Shown: positions 28,586 to 37,955 of the stretch, one piece after another
Position numbering within the stretch: the stretch's first letter is position 1
Layout: every line of letters begins with the position of its first letter
Assembly: GCF_014648275.1 (NCBI RefSeq)
Contig: NZ_BMQU01000021.1
Span: forward strand, 1 to 64,000
DNA: 64,000 nt
DNA from: Pseudomonas laurentiana
GTDB taxonomy: Bacteria > Pseudomonadota > Gammaproteobacteria > Pseudomonadales > Pseudomonadaceae
Direction: 5' to 3'
Program-made: the position numbers and the translations under genes
Notes under the pieces: model-generated
Seen by the model: only the letters and a program-made list of their open reading frames with translations
Told to the model about the DNA's origin: nothing
The model's database searches: none

Positions 28586-29659
28586 TCACGCCTCCGTCTT
28601 GTCGTGCTCGGTCTGCGGCTGGATGCGGGCAATCAGATCGCCACGTTGTTCGTTGGCAATCAACTGCTCCAGGTTGCGGCGAAAGCGCAGCGGGCCAGCG
28701 TCGGAGGCCAGGTCGATGCTGGGGCTGCGCTTGTTGGCCATGCCCTGATGGACGGCGCTGAGCACGACACGGTCTTCAGCGAAGGCATGGCGTACGTCTT
28801 CATCGAACTGGCGGGAGACCTCCTGGTTCTCAGGGTCGAAATTGCGCACCTGGAACCAGTAGTAACGGGTGTTCTCCTCGTCGATGGGGGTCATGAAGTT
28901 GTAGGAGTTCATCAGGAACACCTGCTCGTGCAGTTCGCCCTCATCGCCACCCGTGCCAGCCGGAGTGAAGATGGCCTTGATAATGGCTTGAGCAGGGTAT
29001 TGCACCTCGTAGTGTTGCTTACGGTCGCAATTGCCGCTGAACGTGACGAACTTGGCGTAGAAGGGCGCTACCTCCACATCACGCATCCAGCGCGAAACGA
29101 TCACGCCAGTGTCGGTTACCCGGGTTTGCAGGGGCTCTTGGGCGCAGGCTGCGTTGCCAAAGGAAGACGGGTGCACCCAGGCAACATGAGAGGGGTCGAG
29201 CAGGTTGTCGGTCACGTACAGGTAGTGACACGGCACAACCATGCTGTCGCCACGGTTGAGTCCCCATGCCGGATTACCCCATTCCGGGACTTCGCAGATC
29301 TTCGATTCGTCGGCCAGTTCAGCATCGCCCATCCAGATCCAGATTAGGCCGTAGCGTACGGCGAGTGGGTAGCTGCGAACCTTGGCGCCCTGCGGGATGT
29401 GCTTGCTGCCGGGGGCACGGATGCAGCTGCCAGAGCAGTCGAAGGTCAGGCCATGGTAACCACACTCGATCGCATCGCCCTGGCGACGCCCCATGGACAA
29501 CGGCAACTTGCGGTGCGGGCAGGCATCTTCAAGGGCCACCGGGGTGCCGTCGGTCTTGCGGTAAAGCAGCACGGGCTCACTGAGCAGGGTGACGGGGTAC
29601 AGTGCTTCACCCAACTCGGCTTCACTGGCGGCTACATACCACGCGTTGCGCAAAAACAT
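28586..29659 (-). CDS. Rieske non-heme iron oxygenase, VanA/demethylase-like
   Basis: About 357 residues from ATG 29659, which follows ggagag. The Rieske centre is CPHRKLPLSMG plus CGYHGLTFD, and the mononuclear iron site is DNLLDPSHVAWVH. Size and layout match vanillate O-demethylase-like, single-subunit oxygenases that demethylate or hydroxylate aromatic or small amine substrates. The reductase follows at once, so the pair is a complete two-component oxygenase. Substrate is unknown. A DUF2817 hydrolase and an amino-acid ABC transporter lie upstream on the same strand, which hints at an amino-acid-like or amidated substrate, though a terminator-like hairpin separates them. Confidence 0.9.
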   Translation of the reverse strand: MFLRNAWYVAASEAELGEALYPVTLLSEPVLLYRKTDGTPVALEDACPHRKLPLSMGRRQGDAIECGYHGLTFDCSGSCIRAPGSKHIPQGAKVRSYPLAVRYGLIWIWMGDAELADESKICEVPEWGNPAWGLNRGDSMVVPCHYLYVTDNLLDPSHVAWVHPSSFGNAACAQEPLQTRVTDTGVIVSRWMRDVEVAPFYAKFVTFSGNCDRKQHYEVQYPAQAIIKAIFTPAGTGGDEGELHEQVFLMNSYNFMTPIDEENTRYYWFQVRNFDPENQEVSRQFDEDVRHAFAEDRVVLSAVHQGMANKRSPSIDLASDAGPLRFRRNLEQLIANEQRGDLIARIQPQTEHDKTEA

Positions 29660-29809
29660 GGGGTCTCTCCTTATTGTTCTGGTGTTCACCCTGTGCAGCA
29701 GGGCGAGGCGTACGGCGAAGCCAGAATACGAGGCACGAATAAGGTCAGAATAGATGCTTAAAACTGTTTATTGATTTAGAAAAACTAAATCGTTTTTGGC
29801 GGGCAAACC

Positions 29810-29837
29810 AAAGCGACGCTACGTTGAGCGTCGCTTT
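29810..29837 (-). terminator. Hairpin downstream of the DUF2817 gene
   Basis: AAAGCGACGCT and AGCGTCGCTTT pair over 11 bp with a 6-base loop, 24 bases past the DUF2817 stop. The following minus-strand bases are only weakly T-rich (GGTTTG), so read-through into the Rieske gene is possible. Confidence 0.6.
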
Positions 29838-29861
29838 GCACGAGGGTGTCATGGGGCGTAG

Positions 29862-30983
29862 TTAATGACCGGTATCGGGGCGCAAGTGGGGTAATGCACT
29901 CAGGGCCCGCTCCCAGATATGCCGGGTGCGCAGCCAGACGACGTCCTGCCAGTCAGGGTCTGCCGGGTAGAACTGCTCGACCAGTTCCCGTTTGATGTGT
30001 GCAGCGATCTTGTCGTCCAGGTCGCCATGCAGGTGCAGCCACTGGTCGTTGCGCAACACGGTGTGAACCTGCTCGCCCGGGTAGGTGCCGCATTCAATGA
30101 CGAATGGCATCAGGTGCACGTGGGGCAGGGCGTTGAGGATCGCTTGTGAGGTGTAGCCGGTAGCCGTTGCTGCTACGCCGGTGTCACTGTGGCTACCGGC
30201 CCCGGTCATCAACGTGTACAGCCACGGGCCATAGATGGCCTGGGCATCGCGCAGTGCCGGGTAGGCAGACTGGGCAATGGTCATCAGCATCGGGTGCCCG
30301 TAGTCCCCGGCTCCGGTGTGCAGGTCAAAGCACATGGCTACGTCGCTGTGAGCCAGATGGGTGTGCAAGATCGTATGCAGGGTGGTGTTCGACCAGGCCG
30401 GTGACTGGCCGCCATAGAAAAGGCCATCGGGATGACGGTACTGGCCGGCCTCGACAATCGACATCACGGCTGACCAACCCTCGGCGCGAATTCGCTGGTT
30501 GAGCAGCGCGTCGGCTTGCTCCCGTTGCGGTCCGTGCAAGTGAGCGCAGGTGTAGACGGGGTGCAACGCTTCATAGGGTTGGTTGTCTGGCAGTGCTTGA
30601 GAGAAGTCCAGGTGGTTACGATTAAGGTCGATGTTGTCTTCGTTGACCCGGCGCATCCAGGCGGTGCCCCAGGGATTGATCAAGTGGATCATCAATACCG
30701 CGACATCAGCAGGCAGTGGCGTGTTGCCGAGGGTTTGCAGCCATTTGATCTGGCAGTCGGAGCCATAGAACCCTTCCACGCCATGAGTGCCGCTGAGCGC
30801 AACCAGCACCCGTTTGGCCTGGGGATCACCGAGCAGGGCAACGTCGGTGCTCAGCGGCTCGCCAAAGGGGCCGCGCAAGGGGTGTCGGTACTCGCTCAGG
30901 CGTGCGCCGGCAGCGTTGGCCGCCGCCAGAAACTGTTCACGTTGGTGGGCAAAGCTGGGAAGTGTGGGGAAACCTGCGTGCAT
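29862..30983 (-). CDS. DUF2817 (M14 carboxypeptidase-like) hydrolase
   Basis: About 373 residues from ATG 30983. The family motifs are intact: SGTHGVEGFYGS (His-x2-Glu metal pair), NEDNIDLNRN and the third ligand in CFDLHTGAGDYG. A late Glu (FVIECGTYPG) fits the catalytic position. Proteins of this group resemble zinc carboxypeptidases or aminoacylases that deacylate small compounds. No signal peptide is present, so it acts in the cytosol. It lies 73 bases after the ABC ATPase gene and could process what that importer brings in. Confidence 0.85.
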   Translation of the reverse strand: MHAGFPTLPSFAHQREQFLAAANAAGARLSEYRHPLRGPFGEPLSTDVALLGDPQAKRVLVALSGTHGVEGFYGSDCQIKWLQTLGNTPLPADVAVLMIHLINPWGTAWMRRVNEDNIDLNRNHLDFSQALPDNQPYEALHPVYTCAHLHGPQREQADALLNQRIRAEGWSAVMSIVEAGQYRHPDGLFYGGQSPAWSNTTLHTILHTHLAHSDVAMCFDLHTGAGDYGHPMLMTIAQSAYPALRDAQAIYGPWLYTLMTGAGSHSDTGVAATATGYTSQAILNALPHVHLMPFVIECGTYPGEQVHTVLRNDQWLHLHGDLDDKIAAHIKRELVEQFYPADPDWQDVVWLRTRHIWERALSALPHLRPDTGH

Positions 30984-31056
30984 GGTGGCCTCGCATCGAT
31001 AAGCCGGCACCGGGCGTTCAGACGCAGCCCGGTGGCCAGCAGGGGAGTGTGCCGAC

Positions 31057-31824
31057 TTACTTCAAGCGCCCGGAAAGGAACTGCGTCAGGCGTTCGCTTT
31101 TCGGATGGTTCAAGACTTCGCCAGGCGGGCCTTCTTCTTCAACACGGCCTTGGTGCAGGAACATGACGTGATTGGAGACGTTGCGGGCAAAGCCCATCTC
31201 ATGGGTAACCACGACCATGGTACGGCCTTCCTCGGCCAGCGCTTGCATCACTTTCAGCACTTCGCCTACCAGTTCCGGGTCCAGGGCTGATGTCGGCTCG
31301 TCGAACAGCATCACCTCCGGCTCCATTGCCAGTGCCCGGGCGATGGCCACACGTTGTTGCTGCCCTCCAGAGAGGTGTGAGGGGTATTTGCTCGCCACAC
31401 TCGCATCCAGCCCGACCTTGTTCAGGTACTGGCGTGCCCGTTGCTCGGCGTCCTTGCGTTTCACGCCGAGGACGTGGACCGGCGCTTCGATGATGTTCTC
31501 CAGTACCGTCATGTGTTGCCACAGGTTGAAATGCTGGAACACCATCGACAGTTTGGTGCGGATCTTTTGCAACTGGCGAGGATCGGCAATCTGCATGGCC
31601 CCGTTGATATCCAGCTTGGTGCGGATCTCTTCGTTGTTTACGGCAATACGCCCGCTGCACGGTTGCTCAAGGAAGTTGATGCAGCGCAGAAAGGTGCTTT
31701 TGCCTGATCCGCTCGAGCCAATGATGCTGATGACATCGCCGGCTTTGGCGCTGAGCGATACCCCTTTGAGGACTTCATGGGCGCCGTATTTTTTATGCAG
31801 TTCATCTACGTTCAGCTTGTACAT
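31057..31824 (-). CDS. Polar amino-acid ABC transporter ATPase (HisP-like)
   Basis: About 255 residues from ATG 31824; the open frame extends 29 codons into the upstream permease gene, but the ATPase begins here ([14 protein letters not shown]). Walker A is GSSGSGKST, the ABC signature is [14 protein letters not shown], and Walker B is [12 protein letters not shown] with the H-loop in VVTHEMGF. It powers uptake through the two permeases and the binding protein of the same unit. Confidence 0.95.
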   Translation of the reverse strand: MYKLNVDELHKKYGAHEVLKGVSLSAKAGDVISIIGSSGSGKSTFLRCINFLEQPCSGRIAVNNEEIRTKLDINGAMQIADPRQLQKIRTKLSMVFQHFNLWQHMTVLENIIEAPVHVLGVKRKDAEQRARQYLNKVGLDASVASKYPSHLSGGQQQRVAIARALAMEPEVMLFDEPTSALDPELVGEVLKVMQALAEEGRTMVVVTHEMGFARNVSNHVMFLHQGRVEEEGPPGEVLNHPKSERLTQFLSGRLK

Positions 31825-31850
31825 GTTCGATGCTCTCTTATTACGGCGGG

Positions 31851-32564
31851 TCAATGAGTCTGTGGCTTCAAGAAGGCTAGCCAGCGCATTTCGCAGCGTC
31901 GGAACAGCCACACCAGGGCAAACACCATCAGGGCATACAGCACGGCAGCGATGCCGAACGCCTCGAACGAGGAGTAGGTTTCCGAGTTCACGTCGCGGGC
32001 AATCTTGAGCAGGTCGGGCACGGTGGCGGTGAATGCCAGTGTGGTGGAGTGCAGCATCAGGATCACTTCATTGCTGTAGTACGGCAGTGCGCGTCGCAGG
32101 GCCGAAGGCAGGATGATGCGGCGGTACAGGGTGAACGGCGACATGCCATAGGCCCGTCCGGCTTCGATCTCCCCATACGGTGTCGCCCGGATGGCGCCGG
32201 CGAAAATTTCCGTGGTGTAGGCGCAGGTATTGAGGGCAAAGGCCAGCAAGGTGCAATTGATCCCCTCGCGGAAGAAAGCATCCAGTACAGGTTGTTCGCG
32301 GACCATTTGCAGGCTGTAGATACCCGAGTAAAGAATCAGCAACTGGATATACAGCGGTGTTCCTCGAAACACATAGGTGTAGAACCAGACCGGCCCGCGT
32401 ATGAGTGGGTTTCTCGACACCCGCGCCACTGACAGGGGCACCGCAAGCAGGCCGCCGATGGCGATGGCAACCACCAGCAACCACAGGGTCATGGCGACGC
32501 CAGAGAGTTGATAGCCATCGAACCAGAGGTAGGCCTTCCAGTAGTCCTTCATGATCTCGGTCAT
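31851..32564 (-). CDS. Polar amino-acid ABC transporter permease (HisM-like)
   Basis: About 237 residues from ATG 32564. It has several transmembrane helices and the permease EAA-type loop [18 protein letters not shown], plus the family phrase [14 protein letters not shown]. The start overlaps the HisQ-like gene by 4 bases (ATGA), so the two permeases are translated together as a heterodimer. Confidence 0.94.
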   Translation of the reverse strand: MTEIMKDYWKAYLWFDGYQLSGVAMTLWLLVVAIAIGGLLAVPLSVARVSRNPLIRGPVWFYTYVFRGTPLYIQLLILYSGIYSLQMVREQPVLDAFFREGINCTLLAFALNTCAYTTEIFAGAIRATPYGEIEAGRAYGMSPFTLYRRIILPSALRRALPYYSNEVILMLHSTTLAFTATVPDLLKIARDVNSETYSSFEAFGIAAVLYALMVFALVWLFRRCEMRWLAFLKPQTH

Positions 32565-33250
32565 AGTGCTGCTCCCTTGACGCCGACGTTGTAGCGGCGT
32601 TCCAGCCACAGCAGCAGGCCGTTCGAGACGGTGGTAATGGCAAGATAGATCAGTGCACCGATGATGCTGAAGAAGAACAGTTGCATTGAGTTTTTACCGG
32701 CATCCTGCGTCACTTTGACGATATCGATCAGGCCGATGATCGACACCAGCGCGGTGGCCTTGATCAGCACCTGCCAGTTGTTGCCGATGCCCGGCAGTGC
32801 AAACCGCATCATTTGTGGAAACAACACCCGGATAAAGATCTGCCGACGGCTCATGCCATAGGCAACGGCGGCCTCCAGTTGACCGGCAGGTACGGATTGG
32901 AACGCACCGCGAAAGGTCTCGGTGAAGTAGGCGCCATAGATGAAGCCCAGGGTGATGACGCCAGCGAGGAAGGGGTTGATGTCGACCTGCTCGACCTGCA
33001 TCCATTCAGTGAAGTTGTTCAGCCAGATTTGCAGGCTGTAGAACAACAGCAACATGATCACCAGGTCAGGGACACTGCGGATCAAAGTGGTGTAGCCGGT
33101 TGCCAGGTTACGTAACAGCCGCTGTTTGGACAGCTTTGCCGAGGCACCGGCCAGGCCGATCGTCACGGCGACCAGCATCGAGAGCAACGCCAGTTGGATG
33201 GTCGCAAGGGTACCGTCGAGAATGAGCGAACCATAGCCCTGTAAAAGCAT
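32561..33250 (-). CDS. Polar amino-acid ABC transporter permease (HisQ-like)
   Basis: About 229 residues from ATG 33250. The N-terminal helix is followed by the coupling loop QLEAAVAYGMSRRQIFIR and the typical GIGNNWQVLIKATALVS stretch. It pairs with the HisM-like subunit. The order binding protein, HisQ, HisM, HisP is that of lysine/arginine/ornithine or histidine importers. Confidence 0.94.
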   Translation of the reverse strand: MLLQGYGSLILDGTLATIQLALLSMLVAVTIGLAGASAKLSKQRLLRNLATGYTTLIRSVPDLVIMLLLFYSLQIWLNNFTEWMQVEQVDINPFLAGVITLGFIYGAYFTETFRGAFQSVPAGQLEAAVAYGMSRRQIFIRVLFPQMMRFALPGIGNNWQVLIKATALVSIIGLIDIVKVTQDAGKNSMQLFFFSIIGALIYLAITTVSNGLLLWLERRYNVGVKGAAL

Positions 33251-33383
33251 GTTCTGTCTCTCCGTAGGCAATGGGAGGCCGTGGGCCGTCCATTGCGAGG
33301 CTTGAGTGTTCGGGGAGGGGCTGTGTTGGCTACAGCGCGCTCAAGCGCTGAACATCAGGTGATCGAGCGCGCTGCAGTCGTCT

Positions 33384-34154
33384 TCAGTTGTAGATGTCGA
33401 AGGTGAAATACTTCTTCTGGATGTCGTCGTAGGTGCCGTTCTTGTGCATTTCCGCCAGTGCACCGTTGATCGCCTCAATCAACTCATGGTCGTCCTTGCG
33501 CAGGCCAATCGCGATCCCTTCGCCCAGCAGTTCGTCGTGCTTGACGGCATCGCCGGCGAACGCAAAGCCGGTGTTCCTCGGTGTTTGCAGAAAGCCGATG
33601 TCGGCCACCGCCGCATCGGTCAGGCTGGCATCGATCCGCCCGCTGACCAGGTCTGGGTAGAGCACGTCCTGGTTCTGGTACGAAACCATGATCACGCCGT
33701 GCGGTGCCCACATGGCCTTGACGAAGGCTTCCTGGGTGGTGCCTTGTGCAACCCCGACACGTTTGCCCTTGAGCGATTCGACTGTCGGCAGCAAGCCGCT
33801 GTCTTTCTTCGCGATCAGGCGATTGGGCGAGTTGTAGAGGCGGTCGGAGAACGCGACATTCTGTTTGCGTTTCTCGTTGACCGTCATGGCCGACAGCACG
33901 CCGTCGAACTTCTTCGCCCGGAGTGCAGGGATGATGCTGTCGAATGCCGTTTCGACCCAGACACACTTGGCCTTGAGTTGAGCGCAAATGGCATTGCCCA
34001 GGTCGATGTCGAAGCCAACCAGCTCGCCGTCAGCGTTTTTCGATTCAAAGGGCGCAAACGTCGGGTCTACGCCAAAGCGAATAACGCTCAGGTCCTTGGC
34101 GAGGACGCCGGTGGAAGCCAGTGCAAGGACAGTGGCAAGGACAAATCTTCTCAT
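33384..34154 (-). CDS. Periplasmic amino-acid-binding protein (HisJ/ArgT-like)
   Basis: 256 residues with a cleavable signal (basic MRR, hydrophobic core, cut after VLAK or nearby). The mature protein has the family phrases RFGVDPTFAPFESKNADGEL, GFDIDLGNAIC and GTTQEAFVK. A Cys pair (CAQLKAKC) matches the disulfide of LAO/His-binding proteins. It captures a basic or polar amino acid for the importer. The ligand is not certain: arginine, ornithine, octopine-like compounds or histidine are all possible. About 130 bases separate it from the permeases. Confidence 0.93.
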   Translation of the reverse strand: MRRFVLATVLALASTGVLAKDLSVIRFGVDPTFAPFESKNADGELVGFDIDLGNAICAQLKAKCVWVETAFDSIIPALRAKKFDGVLSAMTVNEKRKQNVAFSDRLYNSPNRLIAKKDSGLLPTVESLKGKRVGVAQGTTQEAFVKAMWAPHGVIMVSYQNQDVLYPDLVSGRIDASLTDAAVADIGFLQTPRNTGFAFAGDAVKHDELLGEGIAIGLRKDDHELIEAINGALAEMHKNGTYDDIQKKYFTFDIYN

Positions 34155-34215
34155 TGTTGTTTTCCTTTGTCTGTTACAGGGGATGCGGAGGATGCGGGAC
34201 TAGGGCACAGGCACA

Positions 34216-34467
34216 TCATGATATGAATGTACTTGTATATACATGATAAGCAATATGCAGGCCAAACTGTGCCAGCGCAGGTGCGCGGCTCTGCTCCAAG
34301 GGTCTTGAGGGGGGGAGGGTAATTCGAGGGCTGGGTAGGTGCGTGGTTTCGTTACGCATTGTTACGTCAGGGTTTTTTGTGTTCCCGCCGGTACACGCTG
34401 AGTCCCGCGGGGCATCCCATCGGTTCCGTGAATAATGCGTGACACGCTGGGTAGTACGCATAGACAT
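34216..34467 (-). CDS. Candidate small protein with a strong ribosome site
   Basis: 83 codons starting MSMRTTQRVTHYSRNRW. The start is backed by aaggag 7 bases upstream, stronger than most in the window, and it lies just upstream of the binding-protein gene on the same strand. The sequence is basic and Pro/Thr-rich, without a family or helix I recognise. It could be a leader or a translated remnant; composition alone does not prove it is a gene. Confidence 0.3.
   Translation of the reverse strand: MSMRTTQRVTHYSRNRWDAPRDSACTGGNTKNPDVTMRNETTHLPSPRITLPPSRPLEQSRAPALAQFGLHIAYHVYTSTFIS
34232..34245. promoter_or_regulatory. HutC-like palindrome at the amino-acid transporter promoter
   Basis: CTTGTATATACATG with perfect core TGTATATACA, fitting the TGTA-N2-TACA form bound by HutC-type GntR regulators. 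It lies ~80 bases before the binding-protein start. Confidence 0.4.
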
Positions 34468-34622
34468 GGTGCTCTCCTTGTTTGTGCTTTTTTGACAGGG
34501 GACGGGGAGGCAGTGCCAAGACCAGCATACGAGCGTATGAAATTGCGAAAAGATGCTAAAAGCTGTTGCTTTGTATAGCTGAGCTAAAGTATCAAGCGGC
34601 CAGTGCCCTCCAGGAGAGACTG

Positions 34623-35564
34623 ATGAACAGCTTGCCTTCTTTGCGTGCCTTGCAGGTGTTTGAAGCGGTCGGGCGCTATGGGGGCATTATCGAGGCCGCC
34701 CGGCGTCTGGGCATTTCTGCCGGCGCAGTCAGTCAGCAAATGAAACTGCTGGAAGATAGCCTGGGTTTGAGCCTGACGTTCAAGGTGGGCAAACGCATTC
34801 GGCTGACTGCAGCGGGGCAGCGTTACCATGAGAGCTGTGCAGCGGCGTTCGAAAGCCTGCGTATTGCCCAGGTAGAGGTCGAACGCTCGAAAAATGCCAG
34901 CAACCTGCGTATCAGCGCCTTGCCGTCGCTGCTTTCCGAATGGCTGGCACCGCTCATTTACGCATGGCAGAGCGATCATCCAGGGCTCAATCTGTTTCTT
35001 GACGGCAGCCATGCCGAGCCTTCGCCCGATGGCTACGAAGTCGACTTCCGGCTTACCTACGGCGATCTTGAATCGACCGAAAATGCCATTGAGTTGTTTC
35101 GGGATTGTGTGGTTCCGGTGTGCAGCCCGGGCCTGCTTCGAGATGACCAGCCACTGCAGACGCCTGCCGACTTGTTGGCCTACCCGTTGTTGTCGATTGA
35201 CTGGTTACCGAAGTTCGCTTCGCCGCCGTCATGGCGCGACTGGTTTACGGCTCAAGCGGTCGATTGCTCGCCGTTGCGTGATGGCTACCGTGTCTATTCA
35301 TTGTCATCGATGGCGATTCAGGCCGCGTTGTCGGCGCAGGGCGTGGTACTGGCGCAATGTTCGATGATTGCCGGTGCGTTGGCGGACGGGCGCTTGATCA
35401 TGCCCTTTGCACACGCGTTGCCGATGCCCTCATCGTATTTGCTGGTGGGTGCCAAGGGCGCGTTTGACAATGCCCACTGCCGTGACTTCCATCGTTGGCT
35501 GGTAGCGCGAGGACGGGAGCAGATGCTCATTAATCAGCAGTTGCTGGCCGGTTCCGTTCCATAA
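34623..35564 (+). CDS. LysR-family regulator, GcvA-like
   Basis: About 313 residues from ATG 34623, preceded by ccaggagag. The helix-turn-helix (LRALQVFEAVGRYGGIIEAA, then AGAVSQQMKLLEDSLG) is of the GcvA type. The effector domain contains the GcvA-like ending in which hydrophobic residues surround VVLAQCSMI. It is divergent from the amino-acid ABC importer and may regulate it, the DUF2817 gene or the Rieske pair. Effector unknown. Confidence 0.88.
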   Translation: MNSLPSLRALQVFEAVGRYGGIIEAARRLGISAGAVSQQMKLLEDSLGLSLTFKVGKRIRLTAAGQRYHESCAAAFESLRIAQVEVERSKNASNLRISALPSLLSEWLAPLIYAWQSDHPGLNLFLDGSHAEPSPDGYEVDFRLTYGDLESTENAIELFRDCVVPVCSPGLLRDDQPLQTPADLLAYPLLSIDWLPKFASPPSWRDWFTAQAVDCSPLRDGYRVYSLSSMAIQAALSAQGVVLAQCSMIAGALADGRLIMPFAHALPMPSSYLLVGAKGAFDNAHCRDFHRWLVARGREQMLINQQLLAGSVP

Positions 35565-35590
35565 GCTGAGGGGGCGTTGCTTCGGCGTTT

Positions 35591-35839
35591 CTATGCCTTG
35601 AAACACGTATCAAGCCAATGATCCAGCTCACTGGCGGTGTAGTGCGTCCACTCGGTGATTTGCTCCAATCGCATCGCGACACGGAGTCTGCTCTCATCGG
35701 TCAGGGCGTAGCCGCGAGTTCGCAGGAACTGGTCGACATAGTCCTCGATGTTGAGTATTTCATTATCAGCATCCAGCACCCCCTGCATTTTTTCGAAGTG
35801 CTGCCGCATTGCGCCACTGTCCCAACTCAATCCGCTCAC
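35591..35839 (-). CDS. Conserved-looking small hypothetical protein
   Basis: 82 residues from a GTG start, or a shorter form from ATG 35809. The sequence is acidic and helical (ILNIEDYVDQFLRTRGY, then LRVAMRLEQITEWTHY, WLDTCFKA) with a single Cys. No family recognised, and the ribosome site is unclear. It is convergent with the LysR gene, 26 bases from its stop. Confidence 0.5.
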   Translation of the reverse strand: MSGLSWDSGAMRQHFEKMQGVLDADNEILNIEDYVDQFLRTRGYALTDESRLRVAMRLEQITEWTHYTASELDHWLDTCFKA

Positions 35840-36157
35840 CCTGCTCAGTATGGAGGTATTTGGTCATCTCTCCCTTACAGTGTAGGCGAGTGTCAAAATT
35901 ATGGCAAAAAAATAGAGTTATTGCTCATTATGATGGGTTGTTGACGCTGATCAGTTTTGTGAACACCTGTGGTCGATATCTTGTACGTTTATGCCCGGAT
36001 ATTTGCGATCAAGCACCGCTCGCCAGCCGGCTTGTAAGGGCTATGAGATGCAGGGTTGAGTGTGAGGGTATCGCTTGGGGTGTTGCGAGGGACGCGGTGG
36101 TTGTATCCGACCGGATGGGAGCCTGGCCTGGACAAAACCACCGCGTTACGCCAGCCG
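35840..36157. other. Gap upstream of the small hypothetical gene
   Basis: About 320 bases between two minus-strand genes. It must hold the promoter of the 82-residue gene and the 3' end of the porin unit. No hairpin, operator or coding stretch is convincing. Confidence 0.45.
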
Positions 36158-37489
36158 TTACAGAATCGAGATCGGGTAGTCGATGATCAGGCGCATCTCG
36201 TTGTTGTCGCGCTCGGCCTGGTCGGCGTTGGCATAGTGGAACGACTGGCGCAGACGGAACGACAGGTCTTTGACCGGCCCGCTCTGGATGGTGTACTTGG
36301 CTTCTACGTCGGTTTCATGGTGCTTGCCGTTGTCACCGTAGCCATAGGTGCGGTAAGGGCTGTCTGCCGCCATGTGCGAGCCGTCGATGTTGTCGCCGCT
36401 GATGTAACGGGCCATGAAGCCCAGGCCGGGTACGCCAAGGGAGTCCATTTTCAGGTCGTAACGTACTTGCCAAGAGCGCTCGCCAGGGCCGTTGAAGTCC
36501 GAATACTGGACCGAGTTGGCGAGGAAGATCGAGTCGCCACCGGCACCACCGCCGTTATCACCAAACCCGACATAGTCAAACGGGGTATCGCCATCGACTT
36601 TCTGAAAGGCCAGGGTGACGGTATGGGCGGTCAGGAACGTGTAGGCCGCCGAGGCCGACCAGGTGGTGTTGTTGATCGAGCCGGCCTTGGCACTGCCTTC
36701 ATCCAGTGTGCGGTAGAGGCTGAAGTCCAGCGCGAGGGACTGGCTGTTGGAGATCGGCAGCTGATAGTTCACGTCACCATAGTACTGGCGCCATATGTCC
36801 TTGAACTGCGAGGCGTACAGCATCAGGCCGAGGTTGTCGTTGAGTGCATAGCGTCCGCCGATGTAGTCGACGTCGCTGGTCTCGACGTTGGCATAGGTTG
36901 CCCAGAGTCCGCCGCTGGAGCTGGTAGTGGCATTGGAGGTACCGGCATAGAAATGCCCGGCCTCCAGGTCAAGGTCCTTGACCTCGCTGCTCATCAGCGA
37001 GAAGCCGGTGGCGGTCTGTGGCAACAGTCGGGTACCGCCGGCCGCGAACACGGGGGCGGTAGGTTGCATCTGGCCAAACTTGAGCTCGGTCTTGGACACG
37101 CGCATCTTGAGTGCGCCACCGGCGCGGCCGAATTCGTCTTCAGGACTACCGTTGCGGTTCACCGGCAGGTTGCCGGTTCCGGTCTGGCCTGAACTGCCAT
37201 CAAGCTTGATCCCCCAGTAGCCGAAGGCATCGACACCAAAACCGACGGTGCCCTGGGTGTAACCGGAGTTGAAGTTGGCCATGAACCCCTGGGTCCAGTC
37301 GCGGCGCGTGTCACCGCCGTTCTTGCCATCACGATCGAAGTACATGTTGCGGAGCAGCAACTTGAGGCTGCTGTCTTCGACAATGCCCTTGGCATCGGCC
37401 TGGTCGCTAACGAAGGGTGCTGCGTTGGCCAGTGGTACCAGTCCACTGGACACGGCCAACAGCAGTACGCCATTTTTCAGGTGATTCAT
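36158..37489 (-). CDS. OprD-family outer-membrane porin
   Basis: About 443 residues from ATG 37489. A signal peptide (MNHLKNGVLLLAVSSGLVPL, cut after NAA) is followed by an acidic N terminus and the OprD-family pattern of alternating beta-strands (LLLRNMYFDRDG, RDWTQGFMANFNSGYTQG, VDAFGYWGIKLDGSSG). The C-terminal strand ends in NEMRLIIDYPISIL. OprD/OccD porins pass amino acids, aromatic acids and other small carboxylates. An amino-acid ABC importer lies 2 kb away, but there is no direct link. Confidence 0.93.
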   Translation of the reverse strand: MNHLKNGVLLLAVSSGLVPLANAAPFVSDQADAKGIVEDSSLKLLLRNMYFDRDGKNGGDTRRDWTQGFMANFNSGYTQGTVGFGVDAFGYWGIKLDGSSGQTGTGNLPVNRNGSPEDEFGRAGGALKMRVSKTELKFGQMQPTAPVFAAGGTRLLPQTATGFSLMSSEVKDLDLEAGHFYAGTSNATTSSSGGLWATYANVETSDVDYIGGRYALNDNLGLMLYASQFKDIWRQYYGDVNYQLPISNSQSLALDFSLYRTLDEGSAKAGSINNTTWSASAAYTFLTAHTVTLAFQKVDGDTPFDYVGFGDNGGGAGGDSIFLANSVQYSDFNGPGERSWQVRYDLKMDSLGVPGLGFMARYISGDNIDGSHMAADSPYRTYGYGDNGKHHETDVEAKYTIQSGPVKDLSFRLRQSFHYANADQAERDNNEMRLIIDYPISIL

Positions 37490-37955
37490 CTTACGGTCGC
37501 CCCTCTGCACAAAATGTCTGACAGACACTCGGTTTGAGATTGTTATGAATGGTCTTGTGGAAATGGCAGACAAGTACGCCGCGCTTGGCCTTGGAAGGCG
37601 CGTTGGCGTTGATACATTGTTCTTCTTTGTGTCCGTGTGCACGGATCTTCCGGCATCTTGCCGAAAATGAACGTTTTTTGAATACCGAGGTTTTGTAAAA
37701 GACTTTTCCCTATCGAGTAACAGTCCGTCATGGCGACGATACTTTTGGGGTATGGCGCCAGACCCACCTAATATTGGACTGCCACCACGTACAGCCTCTA
37801 TCGTGGGATAAAGAACAATAAGAGCGCCCTATGACTCCGATACCTTTTTCCCGATGGACGCTTAACGGGTTCCGACCTGTGCTATCGGTAACGCCATCCG
37901 CCTGTTTCACACCCTGTACTGCCCACTCAAACCGTTGGACATGGAGTTGCGAGCG
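37490..37955. other. Divergent promoter region between porin and MCP genes
   Basis: About 470 bases. On the porin side it starts with an A/T-rich leader; on the MCP side there is a ggag 9 bases before ATG 37956. I see no operator with symmetry worth naming, and no small gene with a good ribosome site. Confidence 0.4.

Larger units (their letters stand above)
34155..34622. other. Divergent control region between binding-protein and LysR genes
   Basis: About 470 bases between oppositely oriented genes. It holds a candidate 83-codon frame (34216-34467) and a TGTATATACA palindrome (34234-34243). The LysR gene begins at 34623 with aggag upstream. No terminator or repeat is evident. Confidence 0.5.

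Noticed and set aside
36056-37192. 378-codon open frame antisense to the OprD porin
   Set aside because: The porin has a signal peptide and beta-strand pattern; the opposite frame has no such structure.
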